A stretch of DNA of 64,000 nucleotides. It comes from Lutjanus erythropterus. Its lineage: Eukaryota > Chordata > Actinopteri > Lutjaniformes > Lutjanidae. Shown here one piece after another: positions 24,191-37,568 of the stretch. Every line of letters begins with the position of its first letter. The stretch's first letter is position 1. The stretch covers positions 16,089,695 to 16,153,694 of the forward strand of contig CM034606.1 in NCBI GenBank assembly GCA_020091685.1. The letters run 5' to 3'. The notes under the pieces are model-generated. The model was not told where the DNA came from, did no database searches, and worked only from the letters and a program-made list of their open reading frames with translations. A program made the translations under genes and the position numbers.

Positions 24191-25269
24191 GTCTGTGATA
24201 CAGTTTCAGTTTTATTAAACATGCTCTGTAGACAGAGACAGAACAAAGAAATGCAAAGGCAGCAGTGGGAAAAGGGTGTGAGAAAAGAGACAAACATACT
24301 GGTGTTTAGGTTTAAAATTAAATGTTCGTGTAGAAAAAACAAACTGAAAATAAAATGTTATTTGGAGACTCTCTGGACACATTCATCCCATCCAAACATC
24401 TTTACTATCTCTTTTTAGCTTCCTTCAGCGTCCTCCCTTTTCCCTCTTCTCTCTTTATGTATCCCACACTCTTCTCAACGATCCTCAACTCCGTCTACCT
24501 CTCCTTTATCTCGCCCCTTCCTCCTCCATTTCCTCCCTCTAACCCTCTTCTCACCCTCCCCGTTGCTCTCTCTCTGTCATGCTGACTAAAGGTCAGCGGC
24601 ACAGTCTCTCAAGGTCGTCCCTGTCCGAGGTCTGCCGTCCTCATGCCTGGATGGCTGAGTGGAACAGACAGCTCTGTCCCTGTTGGGGACCGTCAGACTT
24701 TTAGTGACTGTGACCACCGGCCTCCCTGGTGGATAGGCCCGATGTGCATCCTTTCTTTGTTTCCATCTACTGCTGTCCTTTACAAATAGTGTGACGTGGA
24801 GAGAAAGACAGAGGGACGAAAAATAAAGGAGCGGCTGGAAGAGGAATGGAATAAATCTAATTAAATGTTTCTTTAAATGAGTCAGGGAATAGGCATATTG
24901 ACTGCCTGGAAACATGGGTCTGTCAACATCCTGGTGGACTGAAGTCTGGTTTGATCATGGAGGAAAAAACATGAACCAGTCAGGACAAAATAGCTGATTA
25001 TTATTTAGATCATGAACAACCACTTCCCGATCTTGCTGAGGTGTCAGGTGCTTTATCTGCTTTGTCATTTTCTAGTGGCAGCTCTTTGATGGATGAGGTG
25101 AAGTTACAGCCTTCACCGATGCTCATATTCACAAATTTCTTTGTGAGTTTAGACGCATATTAAAATATTGTAGTTCCCACGTGTGTTAGCAGTTTGTCAT
25201 TGTCTAAAAACTTAGTCACTACAGTAGGTCTGACTTGAGACTTGCAAAAAATTGTGACTTGTGAGCATC
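24191..25269. other. Gene-free intronic stretch
   Basis: A pyrimidine-rich run (about 24420-24580) is followed by a less AT-rich patch (24590-24800) with a 109-codon minus-strand frame of no recognisable family. Confidence 0.4.
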
Positions 25270-25546
25270 ACCTGCGTCTCATTCTCAGCCCTGCAGATAT
25301 TTAACCAGCCATTTCCCTGTCACTTCCTGCCAGATCCTCACAATTTCCAGGTGCTTTTGCTTGCAAGCCACTGAACCTGACCCCTTACTCTGACTCTTGT
25401 GTGCCTTCTTGTACCTGCCTGACTGCCTTTCTGTACCTGCCTGTGAGCCTATATATGACTTCACTTTGGTAATAAATCACTGATCCTCTGCCTGCTTCAT
25501 CTGCATTTGGGTCCTTCCCCTCCTGCTGCCGTGACAGATAAGTTAT
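25270..25546 (+). mobile_element. Probable LTR-type retroelement end (fossil)
   Basis: CT-rich sequence with repeated CCTGCCTG is followed by a TATATA-like box (about 25450), AATAAA (about 25471) and the ending CATTTGGGTCC...GTGACAG. This layout resembles the ends of teleost LTR retroelements. It is old and isolated, with no internal region recognised. A LINE 3' end is the alternative. Confidence 0.4.
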
Positions 25547-26316
25547 TATTCTAGCTTGTTTCTTCACTATATTTAGTACATTATCACTCTATCAGACTAC
25601 AAATTGTAATCAATATTTATGTATTACCCACATCAAAGACATAACCCCTTTTCTGGGTCAGAGCACAGGATATTTAGTTGAACGTAAACACAGTGGGAAT
25701 GCCTTTCCACCATGCAAGAACATAAATAAAACCTTAACTAGCTACATGATTGTACTTACTACATTATGCATGTGTATGTATCTAAAAGAATGAATTAGAC
25801 AGTTATTCAGGTGCACAGTTCTTCAAAATCTATAGGACACTACCTATAAGACGCTCTTTTTCTATATTATGTGGGTTGCAAAAGCAAACATAAAATGTTC
25901 CCTCAGTAATGAACTTTGCGCTGAAAGTCAAGAGTCAGATTTACACAGATTTACAGATTTACACATTGTGCTCACATACAGCAGCAGGAGTGTAACTGAG
26001 AGATCCCTGAGGCATTTAATAGCTATAGTTAGCTTAGATTTATTCACTGCTCTGATAGCTATAGTTAGCAGTAAATTTATCCACCTGCCAGAAGAACTTG
26101 TCAACGAAGGATGGAAAATACACTTCCATTGAGTTACTTAGCCTTTAATGACTGAGGGGCTGGCTGGAAAGAGCTGATTAGAAAATTAATTATTTATCAA
26201 AATACTACTAAAAATTTCCCCTGAAAACTGAAAAATTGAGGACAAGTCATTAAGGTGTAAATTGAATGTTCTGAATTTCAGATCAGGGCTATAAGTCTTT
26301 ATAGATCAGTACATAC

Positions 26317-26349
<33 letters not shown>

Positions 26350-27488
26350 TTTGGGGTGAATGACAAATGATGCAACAGCTCTTGGAGATGGAGGTGAGCA
26401 TGAGTATTTCTCTGTGTGTAGAAATATATCATGTAAGCACAACAGGTGCAGCCGGAGCATTATTCTTATTCTTATTATTAACCATTTTCTCACACTGTAC
26501 AGTACATTAACTTTATTTATGTTTTTTACTTTTAGTATGCATAATTAGCACATCCTGTATGTTAATGCATTCCTGTTTCTGTAGTTCCCCCTGTGAGCTT
26601 AATATACATTATAATGGGTAATTTGATAAAGTAATGGATGTTACAGCCTATTAACTATAAAAACTGCATGCTCAGCAAGTTTGAATATGTGAGGGGAAAA
26701 AATTTTTATCACAGCAACACAATGTGACTGTTTAATATACGGAAAGTTTCCATTAAGACAGATAAGTTGAAGGTTAAAAGGAACGGACTGAGGACAAGCA
26801 ATACTTTGTGAGTGAAGCTGTATTTCAGCACCACGGACAGAGACATGGAGAGAAAGAGATTTAATAATCTTTCATTGTCCAGGAAAGACTAATGTACTGT
26901 TGTAGGGTTACGTCCAGTGTCTTTGTATTCATTTTCCACACATACAAGAAAAAATAAAGAAATAAATGCAATAGCTTTTCTTGAAAAAAACATAAAGATT
27001 GTCTTTCCTATTGCTTTTTTAACAAGCAAAAGAACCTTTAGTTCTCACAAACCTAAAAGACTCCTAAACTGTGGTAAAACTGCTCAAATGTATTGTCCAC
27101 TTTCCAACATCTAAAAAAATGTAATCAAACAAGACATTTTGGTCTCTTATTTTTACAACTGTGCTCAAAGAAAAAGTGAAAACTCTGTGAAAACACTTTA
27201 ATAATTTAACATAATTACGTGTCTCGGAAAACAAAGGGCAAACTGATTTACTGTAAAACTGGGATTCAGGACAGCGATGAAAGCAGCTCCAGCTTGAAAA
27301 CAACATGTGAGATATTCCACTGCAGCCACGAACACAGTGACGCCCCAAGCTGCCTATCGATGCTCTGCTGTACATCCTGTCCATCTAAGGCTGGAGTCAG
27401 CATACTGTAGAAATCCTGTACGATACTGTATGCTAAAACTGCAGTCAAATACTCTTTTAATGCATTACTGTGGGAATGAGTAAAAAGA
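25547..27488. other. Gene-free intronic stretch
   Basis: AT-rich. It contains a (GT)n run at 26317-26350. A small internal repeat of TAGCTATAGTTAGC phrases sits near 26020-26070. No exon. Confidence 0.4.
26317..26350. repeat. (GT)n microsatellite
   Basis: About 12 pure GT units, then GTATGTGTGT. Confidence 0.92.
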
Positions 27489-27560
27489 CATTAGTTCCCA
27501 ACCTGGGGATTCACACCCTGACCAGGGGTTGTAGGGCCTTCTTAATTTTAGGGGGTGCAA
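27489..27560 (+). mobile_element. hAT transposon terminus fragment
   Basis: TTAGTTCCCAACCTGGGGAT resembles the widespread hAT terminus CAGTGGTTCCCAACCTGGGG. No second terminus or transposase is visible. Confidence 0.5.
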
Positions 27561-28561
27561 CAAACTTTTATTCTAAAACATACAGCATGCATATAACCTA
27601 TGCATATATTCATTTCGGTGAAGAAAATGAAATTAAGTTGTTATTTTTAAAACTGAAATCAATATTAAGATATAAGCAGAATAAGGGCACAGAGCCTTCA
27701 CTCTCTGTTTAACAGCCTCATCCTGTTTTAGAAAAGTATGCAGTTAAAACTACTAAAGAGCTAACAGAACAATGGCTGAGTGTCAGGGAGAAGAAAACAC
27801 TGAAATCGACAAAAAAGAAGCCTATAAAGTATGTATGATTGTTAAAAATTTTAAAATACATAATACAGAAACAGAATTAAAAAGTTCCTAAAAATATCAT
27901 CTCTGATGCAATATTCACAGGAAATAATCTGCTCAAACCTCATCCAAATTTCTTCTTCTGCGCAAACTTCCTGTAGTTATTATGTTCACTATTTGAGGTA
28001 ATGGTACTGTTTATCAGTTGACACATTCAGTTATTGTTATGCATTGTATATAATTATGAAATATCCATAAAATATGTCATTTTGTTTGGGGTGGTCAGTT
28101 TACTCACTGATAGAACCTAGCACCTGTCCTGATATCTGCTAAAAATCAACCAAAATTCAGCCTTTAAACTCGCTAAAGAAACCTATAAGTAAGGTCATGT
28201 CTTTATTCCGTGGCTGTAACATATCAAAGATGTGTATACATTCATTTACAAGACACTTTCCTTCATTTTCTCCTCCTCTTTTCTGCACATTGAATTTCTC
28301 TTTCCTCCCCTCTCCACCAGTCACACCTAGTTTTGCCCCCTCCACTCAGACGGCTGCTAATAGGGGTTTATTTTTAGCACGTGTGAGGTGTGTGTGTGTG
28401 TATACACATGATGGATGAAGGTGATGTTTCACATCTCCCTCATTCAGAGGGAGAAAGGTGAGGGAGGGATGGATGGAGGTGAGGGGAGCAGAGGTTGAAA
28501 GAGGAGTCAAGAAGAGCTGTTACTAGAGAGGAAGTTTGGAGCAGGAGAGTGTGAGGCTGTG
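27561..28561. other. Gene-free intronic stretch
   Basis: AT-rich to about 28200, then a mixed, locally purine-rich part. No exon recognised. Confidence 0.4.
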
Positions 28562-28745
28562 AGAGAGGCCCTGTTCAGACGTGGTATTAACATGCCTCCT
28601 GGGTGATCCGACCACAAGTGGACACTTCTAAGTACAGGTGTGAACGCACTTGAGATCTGATCACTCAAACCACATACGGAGATGCTTTGGGCCGCATGTG
28701 ACCACATTATTTCAGCACAATGTGTCCTGGACCACATTAAAAGAC
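28562..28745 (+). mobile_element. Teleost interspersed repeat fragment (GGCCCTGTTCAGAC type)
   Basis: GGCCCTGTTCAGACGTGGTA, GATCCGACCACAAGTGGAC, GGTGTGAACGCACT and CATGTGACCACATTA are phrases of a common teleost DNA-transposon end. Boundaries and superfamily are uncertain. Confidence 0.5.
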
Positions 28746-31048
28746 AATGTACTTAACGGGTGTAAGTGAATAATTTGGTTCATTGTCATGCAAATGGAAT
28801 ATGGGCTCTCTTAACTGCAGTGGATGTTTGTGAACGTACTAGTAACCCCAGACTCTCTTTTTTGCGAATTACTGAGTGAGGAGGAACTTTCTAAACTTTG
28901 TGAAATGCTGTCTCTAAAGCATTAAAGCACTATGACCACCGTCCAAGAAATCCTCCCTGAAACAGCAAACTGACCTACAAGCATCTGAAGCTCAACAGGC
29001 TGCTGTGCACCGGATGATCGTGCTCTTCTTCAGAGGGATGAGGGATGACAGGAACAACCTGATGTACTGTACCATCCAATTAAAATACAGCTCACACCAG
29101 CCTTTGCTTCGGGCAAAAATGAAATTTAATCAATTTCAAGCTTCTTGTCTTGCCCCCGGTATCTCTTGAGAGGAAGTCTGAGAGCTGTTGGTCAGAGGTG
29201 AGAATCCTGCAACCTGCTTTAATTCATGTTTGAAGTTGATATAAAAGGTAGAAAGTGCAAATGCCGCACTGATAAAGACAGCACAGCACCTGACGGGCAG
29301 AGCAAGCTGGAGCACTCACTCAATCATCTTGGGACGGAGCGAAATGTGAACAGCATGGAGCAGATTAGGCCTAAAACAGTGGGATGGATGCCAGAGAAAA
29401 CAAAGGATAAGAAAGCAAGCAACAGATACGCAGAGGGATTATTCAGCATACAAGGAGTGCACAAATAACTACAAACCAACTGTCGCTTTTCCTTTAATAA
29501 CTTGATCTGGAATGCCACCGCATGTGGATAAAATTGGCAGCACGTGCTAAACAGACATTTTTAAATATAGATCTTCAAAGAGGAGCATTTTTTCTGCACA
29601 GGCTTTGACCTTGAACTTCTTCAAATAGTTTATTTTAGGCCATCTTTTCATCTTGACTGTGAACGTTGGAGTCATGAGGTGTCAACAACAGACAGAAACA
29701 GAAGTGAATAATCAGCGTGAGCGAGATAATTTAAGTGAGAATCTTCACATGTCTGGCGACAAAATCAGTGTTCTTAAAATGGATGTGAGGACTGAAGACG
29801 TGATGAGATGTGGCATTTTTCTTCCTCTATCGTCTTCTCACTTTGTCGCTTTCTATATTTCCTTTCCCTCGCTTTAAGATCTTCGTTTTTAATCGTGTCA
29901 CACAACAGATTATCAAATGACAAAACAGTTGTCACAACGTGGCAGCGCAACCAGGAAAACCTCAAATGAAGCAGAACAAAATCTTGCAAATGAATCCGAA
30001 TATATCTCTCGGCTCCTGCCCTCCGAGTCACGTCTAACCGAATCCGAGGCCTCGGCTCCGCCTCCCACTGGGTTTTCATATTGCCTATTGTGCTTTGATA
30101 TGAGACAACAGAGTGTCTCCTCTTCACCCCATGGTAAAGCACACAGGCAGGGGACTGTAGCTTGGAGTAAGTTATCCTTATGGTAATGAACAATTCCCCT
30201 CCCACTGTGACTGCTATTACCACACACTGCGATATGGCTTACTACTCTACAATAACATGCGATAACCCCTGCAAGCACTCGTCAGAATTTGCCACCACAG
30301 GCAGTCCATGTTTTATTCATTAAGCTTAAAATTGACGTTTAATGTCAATTTCCGTCAAAAGGAGGGAAAGTGATGGATGGGTGTGTGAGAACGTCTGTCA
30401 GAGACAAGACGGAGGGCACAGAGGTGACATTTAAACCTAATAAACTCTACAGGTGCTTGAAGGAGATACGTTCAGTCAGAGTTTACACATACATACTCTT
30501 CACTTCAGTAACAAACTGCATCTTTTCTCCAAGTTTAATCAGAAGTAGAGCTGCAAAGATGAGTTTATTAATAGATTAGATGTCAACTATTAAATTAAAA
30601 AATAGAAAAATGCCCTCTATATTCAATAACAATGTCTCAATCTATGCGACCTCCATCAAATATGTGGGCAGCATTAAAACATTTCCATATATGTATATAA
30701 ATAGAAGCTGCCTAAATTAATTTTAGGGCTGCTGAGATTGATCATCACCTGAAACTGCTCAATACATCATCAGCCAGACAACAGCATTCAAAAGGTACGA
30801 AATGACACAATGAATCTTAAATATCCATATAGCTTCGAATCCCCCAGAAGCCAAAAAACAGAGACAGAAAAGAGACAGTATCATCATATATCATCATAAA
30901 TGTCACCCTGCATCTATCCCCAAAAGCCATTAAAAAGTCACACGACATGAATGTTTGAATAAATAGAGTAAATGTCAATACACTATTAAAAGGGCATTCT
31001 AGAGGTTGTAGATAAAATATAATGACTTGCTCAGTCAGTGCATATGTA
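28746..31048. other. Gene-free intronic stretch
   Basis: A 77-codon frame (28936-29169, plus) and a GC-richer patch (about 30000-30140) stand out, but neither has start, splice or domain support. GAGCTGCAAAGATGAGT near 30548 resembles the terminus of the element at 31395-31642. Confidence 0.4.
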
Positions 31049-31050
31049 TG

Positions 31051-31096
<46 letters not shown>

Positions 31097-31097
31097 T
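31049..31097. repeat. (TA)n microsatellite
   Basis: TA/TATG run, imperfect at both ends. Confidence 0.93.
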
Positions 31098-31394
31098 AAA
31101 ACAAACTCAAATTAGACACATTAATCAAGGCCTTGCAGAAAAGATACAACTAATTTATGATGTTTAGTTAATTCCCAACTCCTGAATACAACAAATGGGG
31201 TGTGTATATATTTTAATAATAATAAAGGAGGGTCTATAATGTAAATATCCAGAAGACGCCCCCTCTTTAAAAACAGATCATGATCTCCATCCCTAGTTAG
31301 CCCTGAAACCTGCTCAGTATGATAGAAAATATAGTTCTTCTTATTGTTTTTAAGTTGCACATTCCTCTGACGCACCTATCACACATTCAGACTT

Positions 31395-31642
31395 TTTCCA
31401 ATATATTTGAAGGAGGAAAAAAGGCCAAAATTCTCTGATTCCAGCTTCTCAAATGTGAATATTTTCTGGTTTCTTTTCTCCTCTGTGACAGTAAAGCTAA
31501 TATCTTAATGGGTTGTGGACAAAACAAGACATTTGAGGACGTCACTGTGGGCTTTGGAAAACAGTGATCAATATTTTCACCATCTTCTGACGTTTTATGG
31601 AATAAACAACTAATGAATTAATCAAGAAAACAAATGACTAAT
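31395..31642. mobile_element. End of a teleost element of the GGGCTGCAACTAACG type
   Basis: AATTCTCTGATTCCAGCTTC, AATATTTTCTGGTTTCTTTT, TTGTGGACAAAACAAGACAT and AACAACTAATGAATTAATC appear in the order seen in a very common teleost repeat. The outermost tip is lost. A possible opposite tip lies near 30548. Confidence 0.7.
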
Positions 31643-32054
31643 CAGAAGGGGACCAAGAGTGTAGCAGTTACAATGGACTGTAAACACCCAGAATCCAAAC
31701 ACAAGCATTAGAAAGTTTTTCATAATAAAATACAAAATGTAACCACAGCAATATTTCATCCACAAATAAAGCTCAGCATCTCTGCGCTGAGGCCAAGGCT
31801 CAGACCAGCATATTTTATTCATAGATGAAAGGTTGATAACAAAATCTCTTTGGTCATGGCCATGAGTTCACTGCAAAGAGAATCGGCTTCAAGGTACTAG
31901 AACTGAAAAACAGTCTTTGGAAATCCATCTCCCCACCCACCTATACACACACCTGCACACAAAAACACACACACACACAAACACACACTAAATAAATAGA
32001 CATTTAATCAATAGCAATGAGAAAATTGTTCAATAAAATGTTCAATCATTCCAC
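31643..32054. other. Gene-free intronic stretch
   Basis: Only a short imperfect CA run (about 31945-31990). Confidence 0.4.
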
Positions 32055-32135
32055 TTAAAGGGACAGTTTTGCTTATGTGATGATGTTGTATGAGGTATCA
32101 ATAGTCAGCACGTTACCTACAATATTTAAAGTGTA
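32055..32135 (+). mobile_element. Left-end fragment of the TTAA fold-back MITE family
   Basis: TTAAAGGGACAGTTTTGC, then TATGAGGTATCAATAGTCAG, then GTTACCTACA match the outer end seen at 57397 and, reversed, at 48104. The rest of the element is missing. Confidence 0.65.
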
Positions 32136-33139
32136 TCAAGGTGAGCTAATTAATTCAACTTTATTTATTTAAGTTATTTATTTGTGTGTGTTTTTCATTG
32201 TTGTGGCCTAAAACATATTACCTGTGTGCCTTGATAAATAGAGTGATTACATTCAACCTTTTTTTCTGATGATCTTCATTAAAAAAATATTATTAATTGT
32301 CGGTATCGACTGAAATGACCCCTCAGTGGTACGGAAGCATACACGCCCACGGGACAGAAAGGTGAAGCAGCACATGGTGGTGCTAATCAGAGGTTATTAA
32401 TTAGAAAGTACAAAGTTCTAACAGCCTCTGGAGGAAGACTAACACCCAGTTTCATTTAGAAAACTGTCAAAGCCCCTAACAAATGACTCGCACTCTGAAG
32501 AAGATAATGAATGTGACTATTTCTTGGTTCTCATATGTGTTTCCTGCTGTAAAATACAGAGGTTCAGTGGTGGAAAGTGCATTTTACGAAATGATTAAGT
32601 CACAGGAAGCGAATTTGACCTGAAGAGAATTATATTAATTATATTACATTATGACCAGCATGTACTGCTGCTCATTACACAGCTACCAAAGACATTAATC
32701 TACAGACATGGAATATTAATTTAACACATCTGTTACAGGCATCTATTACAATTTACAAAACAAAATAATGTGTTTGTGTAGTTACTGTGGGGTTAAGTTG
32801 TTAAGGCACAAGGTGTTTCTTGTTATTTGACTGGGGGAAAAAAAAATGCACTTCGCCACTATGAAATTACTGTCAAAGAATTTGTTATTTGACTAACAAA
32901 ACCAGGACCAGAATGCATCTGTGGTCAGTGTTATGCACACCTATAAACATGTTCAAAAGACACAGACGATTTGGACAAACTTTGAAATTGTGGCGATGGA
33001 AAGGGGCCAATTTTTGACCTGTCAAACAGATGGAATTACTTTATTCAAAGGCCAAATTTAGTTTCTATTGCTAAATTAAAATTTCTGTGAATGTGAATTG
33101 GACAAATTGCCAAATTATGTTAAAGTATCTGTTGTGTAT

Positions 33140-33490
33140 CTGTCAAGCAGGGCAGAAATAATGCAAGAGGTTAGATCCAAAATGCGCAAGCTTATGCTTA
33201 AGTGAGTCAGGCACAGTTATAAACCTGAGGACAGCACAGAGGGCAAAGAAACCCAAAGGGCAAACAAGAAATACAAAGTCCAAAATAAAATGAAACACAA
33301 GTCCAAAACACAGAGGAAACAGTTGGAAGGGCAAAAACAGACTGACATTGAGACAAAGAAACACCAGGTCTACACACACAAAGGACTAATTAAGGACAGG
33401 TGAAACAAACGAACAAAAGAAAGAAGAGGTGAGAAAAGAACAAAGGCAGGAAGTGAGGTAAAACAAGGCACATGAGAAGACGGTATTACA
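33140..33490 (-). mobile_element. Probable LTR-type retroelement end (fossil), nested
   Basis: Read on the minus strand, T- and C-rich sequence ends in CATTTTGGATCTAACC then TGCTTGACAG, the same closing layout as the fossil at 25270-25546. It is old and isolated, with no internal region recognised. Confidence 0.4.
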
Positions 33491-33539
33491 AATCACACAC
33501 TTTTTCTTTTTGCTTTTAGAAAAGAAAGTACTCAGCTGC

Positions 33540-33710
33540 CCTTACAGAGTACATACTGTTGCATCAAGTAGGCATACAATTGGGACATACACCTTCCTGA
33601 TGATATCATAAGATGCAGACATACTGTATTCTGAAACATACTAAATCTTTTTTTCTGGAATACTAAATAGTATGTTTTTATTGGTATTGGGACACACAGT
33701 AAGGGATTGA
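33540..33710. mobile_element. Fragment of the 'AGTATGCATACT' teleost repeat
   Basis: GTACATACTGTTGCATC, ATACTAAATAGTATG and TTGGGACACAC are phrases shared with the better copy at 48605-48930. Confidence 0.45.
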
Positions 33711-34058
33711 CAGCAAGTATTGATTATTTCTATTTTGTATCCTCGCGTGCAGCCTTCCTGACATCACAACCGATTTCAGCCTAAACGTATTCATGTGTGC
33801 ATATCATGCATGACAGACATAACAAGATTAAAACAATGTAAATGATGTAACAAGACGCAAAAGGTAGAAATATACTTCAGAGGGCTACATTTCACTTTTA
33901 AACTTTGAGTACATTTCACAGCCTGTAGTTTTTCCCTTTTATTTGAGTAAAGAAGTTGAATCACTTTGACTTTTACCTTTTTTTTTTTTACCCAAGTATC
34001 TGTACTTCTACTTGAGAAGAGACTGTGTGCACTTTGACTGACTGACTGACCACCGCTG

Positions 34059-36949
34059 CTACTGTTGTGTGATGTTGGACAGCTGCTCCTTCATGAAGTT
34101 GGAGTGGATGGATTTGCCCCCAGTTCACAAGGAAGAACTCTGACTTTGAGTGGTGTTGTACTTTTTCCTGTAGGAGGTCATAAAGTCTTGAGTTTCCAGC
34201 TGTCTGCAACACTCTTCTCAGGACTGTATGGGGACTTTCCTGTTAGTTTTGTTGAACAACACACATCTTTATCATCAATCATCAATTTATGATGAATTCA
34301 TGAACTTGTGGAAGAAGGAGCTCCAACAACTGCTGCTTTTAATACCTTAAATGGGCAAACACATAATTAATTGCTATTTTCTAATGTACCTCAAATGACA
34401 AAACTTCTTTCTTTTTTTCAAACTATGATGTTTATTTTTCTGTTTACAGTCTACTGAAATTAATTGCCAATTAAGGGTATAAACTCAACATTTCCCTGTT
34501 TTTTTTAATGATTCATGTGCCAGCTTTTAAAACATTTCAGAAACAATTAATTGGTATCATTCTTTAATGTTTTGAATATAAACTTTTAAAAAGAGAAACA
34601 ACTGAATAATAGTCATTCACATCTCTTTTTGACACAATTCCAAATCCTTGAGTAAATAACAAGCTGTTAACATTTACATTAATTCTAATTTGAGGATGAC
34701 CAGATGAGAGTGGGAAAAATTCAGGAGAAAATCAGACTCGTGCAGTGTAGTACATCATTTTTAATATTACTGTTTGACTAAAAATACTTACATCATGTCC
34801 AGTGTCTTTTTCTATGTAGGCTGCCATTTTGGATTATTGATACAGATGATTAATATATTTTTAAATGTTGGTTGAAGTCACATAAACTGACTATCCAACT
34901 GACTATGCAACCACTTAATGCCCCCGATCTCAAAGCCTGTCAAATGACCATTAGCTAGTCTCCTTTCTGTATTGCACACTATAATGACACAATGCAGAGG
35001 TACAGTACGAGACACTGATTGGGCCAGGAGGTATGTACTGTAAGTAAGAGGAGAGAGGGTGCAGGAAGAGTCAGCTTGGACTTTATGTTAGATAAGAGCA
35101 TGGCTAAAGGACAGATCGATAGGGTTCACAGATTCTATACAGCCAAACACACAACACGTACACACTAAGATAGTGTCATGCAGCAAAGAGAAGTGGAAAG
35201 CTAAGATGGTGTGTGTGAACTGGTATACTTAATGCACACGTTTGTGCGTATGTAGGCAGGCAAACAAGTTGAACAGTATTTAATACATTTTAATTGCACT
35301 AAACAGAGCTATTGCCACTATTAGGTAAATCGACACAAACAAAGCTCTAGGGCAAGGAAGGAGACGAGGACACACACACACACACCAGCATGGCCTTGTT
35401 TCCCCTACAGAGGCTAATGAAACAAACTAATTAGTGGGCAAAGTAGGGGCAAGAAGGAGGGTGACTACAAATGACTGTCATCAGTAATGTGCACACACAC
35501 AAACACAGAGGAGCTATAAGCAGACACAGTCAGGCTCCTGACCACTGTGCTGGTCTATGGTGGGATGGACGGGGGGATGTGATTAGAGTTAGAGTAGATA
35601 GAAATAATTATAGATGGGGCTCAGTAGGCAAATAAAAATCAAGAAAAAATTGGTAGAGTTTTTCAAACATGGTTTGCTGCTTATATCCCACGAGGTGGAA
35701 TAAAAACATCCATTAATCCGGGGCTTTCTGAATGTCATGTGTCCTTTTTTTGCATAGGTTAAATCACTGTTATGTCCACACTCAGTTTGACGGTAGAGTA
35801 AATTCTGTCTCTCCGTGCCTGACTTAAATGGCACGTCCCTCAGCACCTTGGCTCAGCCAAAAATGCCACAAAACCCAAATACCAAACTCTGAATGGCCTT
35901 GATGAAATCCCTGTGTAGCACACAGCCATTATACAGTTCAGCCCTCAATGGCTCCCATCGCACTGAAGCAGACGTCTCTCTCTTTCTCCCTGCCTGCCAT
36001 TGGAACAGACACACAGGAGCCAGTAGTCATGGTAACTCCATTCTCAGTAAACTTAAGGATGGGCGTGTGCACACACATACACACACGCGGGCGTGCGCGC
36101 CGACAATGTTTTTAATAAATACTTCATAGACGGTAGCTGGTGAAGAGGCTTTGAGACTGTGTAGCTAGTTAGCTGGGTGAGCAGTGAGGAGTTTGTTTTG
36201 CAAGCAAAATGTCAAACTCCACTATTTACCAGTGTTTCTGTTTCCGTATCAGACTAGATGTGTGTGTTTCTGTTTGTGTGAGGGTATGCATGTGTGAGTA
36301 TTGACTGGGTACGTGAGGCACCTAACAGATGTCCGGAACATCAATTACTTCAATCCTTTCATGCATTTTAATAGACGCAAATCAGCAAAATTAGCACAAT
36401 CAAACTCAATTCATTAAGCAGTAACTAATATGTTTAAAAAAAAAAAAAAAGGTTATTAATGCTTCATTATTGAATGAAAAAAGTTTGATCAAGTGACTGT
36501 ATAAAAGTGCTTTAAATACTGTAGTACTTCAGTTTTATGCTCGAAAGGATGAAACTAGGGTTTGGACTTTAAAGCGTGCTGAGAACATGTCAGGTGACAT
36601 TTCTAGTTTGGGTAGGGTCAGACACCATACTTGGTTAGTGCTTAAGAAAAAATGATGGCTTTGGTTAAAACAACTACTTCCTTAAAAGAATCAAATGTGA
36701 CTATTTGCATCATGGGGATTTAATCCCGGTCTCTTCCTCCTTCCTCCTTCCTCCTTCCCACGTGGACTTTCTCACTCTTCAGACTAAATTCATCTTTTGC
36801 TCCAATCAGTGTCCCTGGATCCCCTGCTGGCACTGCACCTTCATACATGTGTGTACCTTTCACGCATAGGTGAGCCAAAACGTGACACTGACACAGTATC
36901 CTCTAGTGGATCAGCATGTTTATTAAAAGCTTTGGTGTGAGACTTGGCT
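34059..36949. other. Gene-free intronic stretch
   Basis: About 2.9 kb with no supported exon. It holds short CA runs (about 35372-35387, 36066-36085) and a poly-A run (about 36437-36451). Confidence 0.4.
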
Positions 36950-37568
36950 GCTGTGCTTGGTTGACACACCTCCAGTTAGGAGAAGCAGAGAGGAGTACTA
37001 GCATGGACACCAAGCAATGTACTGATGTGGACAGGGTCACTTTAACCACTTAAATAAAGGTCCCCCTATACATATCAATATCAGTATAAGCGTGCACTAT
37101 ATTTAGATTATTTTCACCATTTTGCTTTGCCATCAGACAGCCTTTTCCAACAGGAAATCTCCCTGAGGCCAAATATTGCTCTCTCCTAACCAACCAAACT
37201 ACACATGTGAAATCAGTAATTCTATCTCGCAGAGTTGCTGGTCTAATGCTGCTGTGATCTGTTAGTTTGTTTGTGTTATTGTGTGACTTGTGTGTAATAA
37301 AGGGATAGTCTAGATTCACCGGAGTCACACAGTAACACAAACAAACTAACAGATCACGGCAGCAATAGACCAGCAACTCCTGTGTTCTGCAAGGTAAAAT
37401 TACTGATTTCACCAGTTAGAGAGGGCGCTATTTGGCTTGTATAACGGCAGTTTCCTGTCACGAAAGGCTGCCTGACAGCAAAGCATTTACTGTAAGTAAC
37501 AGACTGGCTGTCGATAAGTACCTCATAAAAGCCCATGTTATATAATCAGAACTCTTTTCTCTCTTTAA
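36950..37568. mobile_element. TTAA fold-back MITE, inverted pair of arms
   Basis: The left arm (about 37080-37300) and right arm (about 37315-37500) are inverted copies sharing GTTAGTTTGTTTGTGTTA, GAGTTGCTGGTCTA, TTGCTCTCT and TTTTCACCATTTTGC blocks. AAAGGGATAGTCTAGATTC lies at the centre. The outer right end carries CGATAAGTACCTCATAAAA and a TTAA at 37565-37568. It is the clearest fold-back of the family. Confidence 0.8.

Larger units (their letters stand above)
32565..34058. mobile_element. Candidate hAT element with CAGTGGTGG / CCACCGCTG ends
   Basis: The left end CAGTGGTGGAAAGTGC is a classic teleost hAT terminus. The matching inverted end would be CCACCGCTG at 34050-34058, preceded by AAGTATCTGTACTTCTACTT. 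No transposase frame is left. The interior contains other repeats at 33140-33490 and 33540-33710, so younger insertions are likely. No clean 8-bp target duplication. The pairing of the two ends is inference. Confidence 0.4.

Noticed and set aside
24586-24915. 109-codon minus-strand frame in a GC-richer patch
   Set aside because: No domain, and a composition that changes along its length. Best explained by local base composition.
28936-29169. 77-codon plus-strand frame containing EAQQAAVHRMIVLFF
   Set aside because: There is no ATG at its start, no splice acceptor or donor I can defend, and no recognised family. A frame of this length is expected by chance in 64 kb read six ways.
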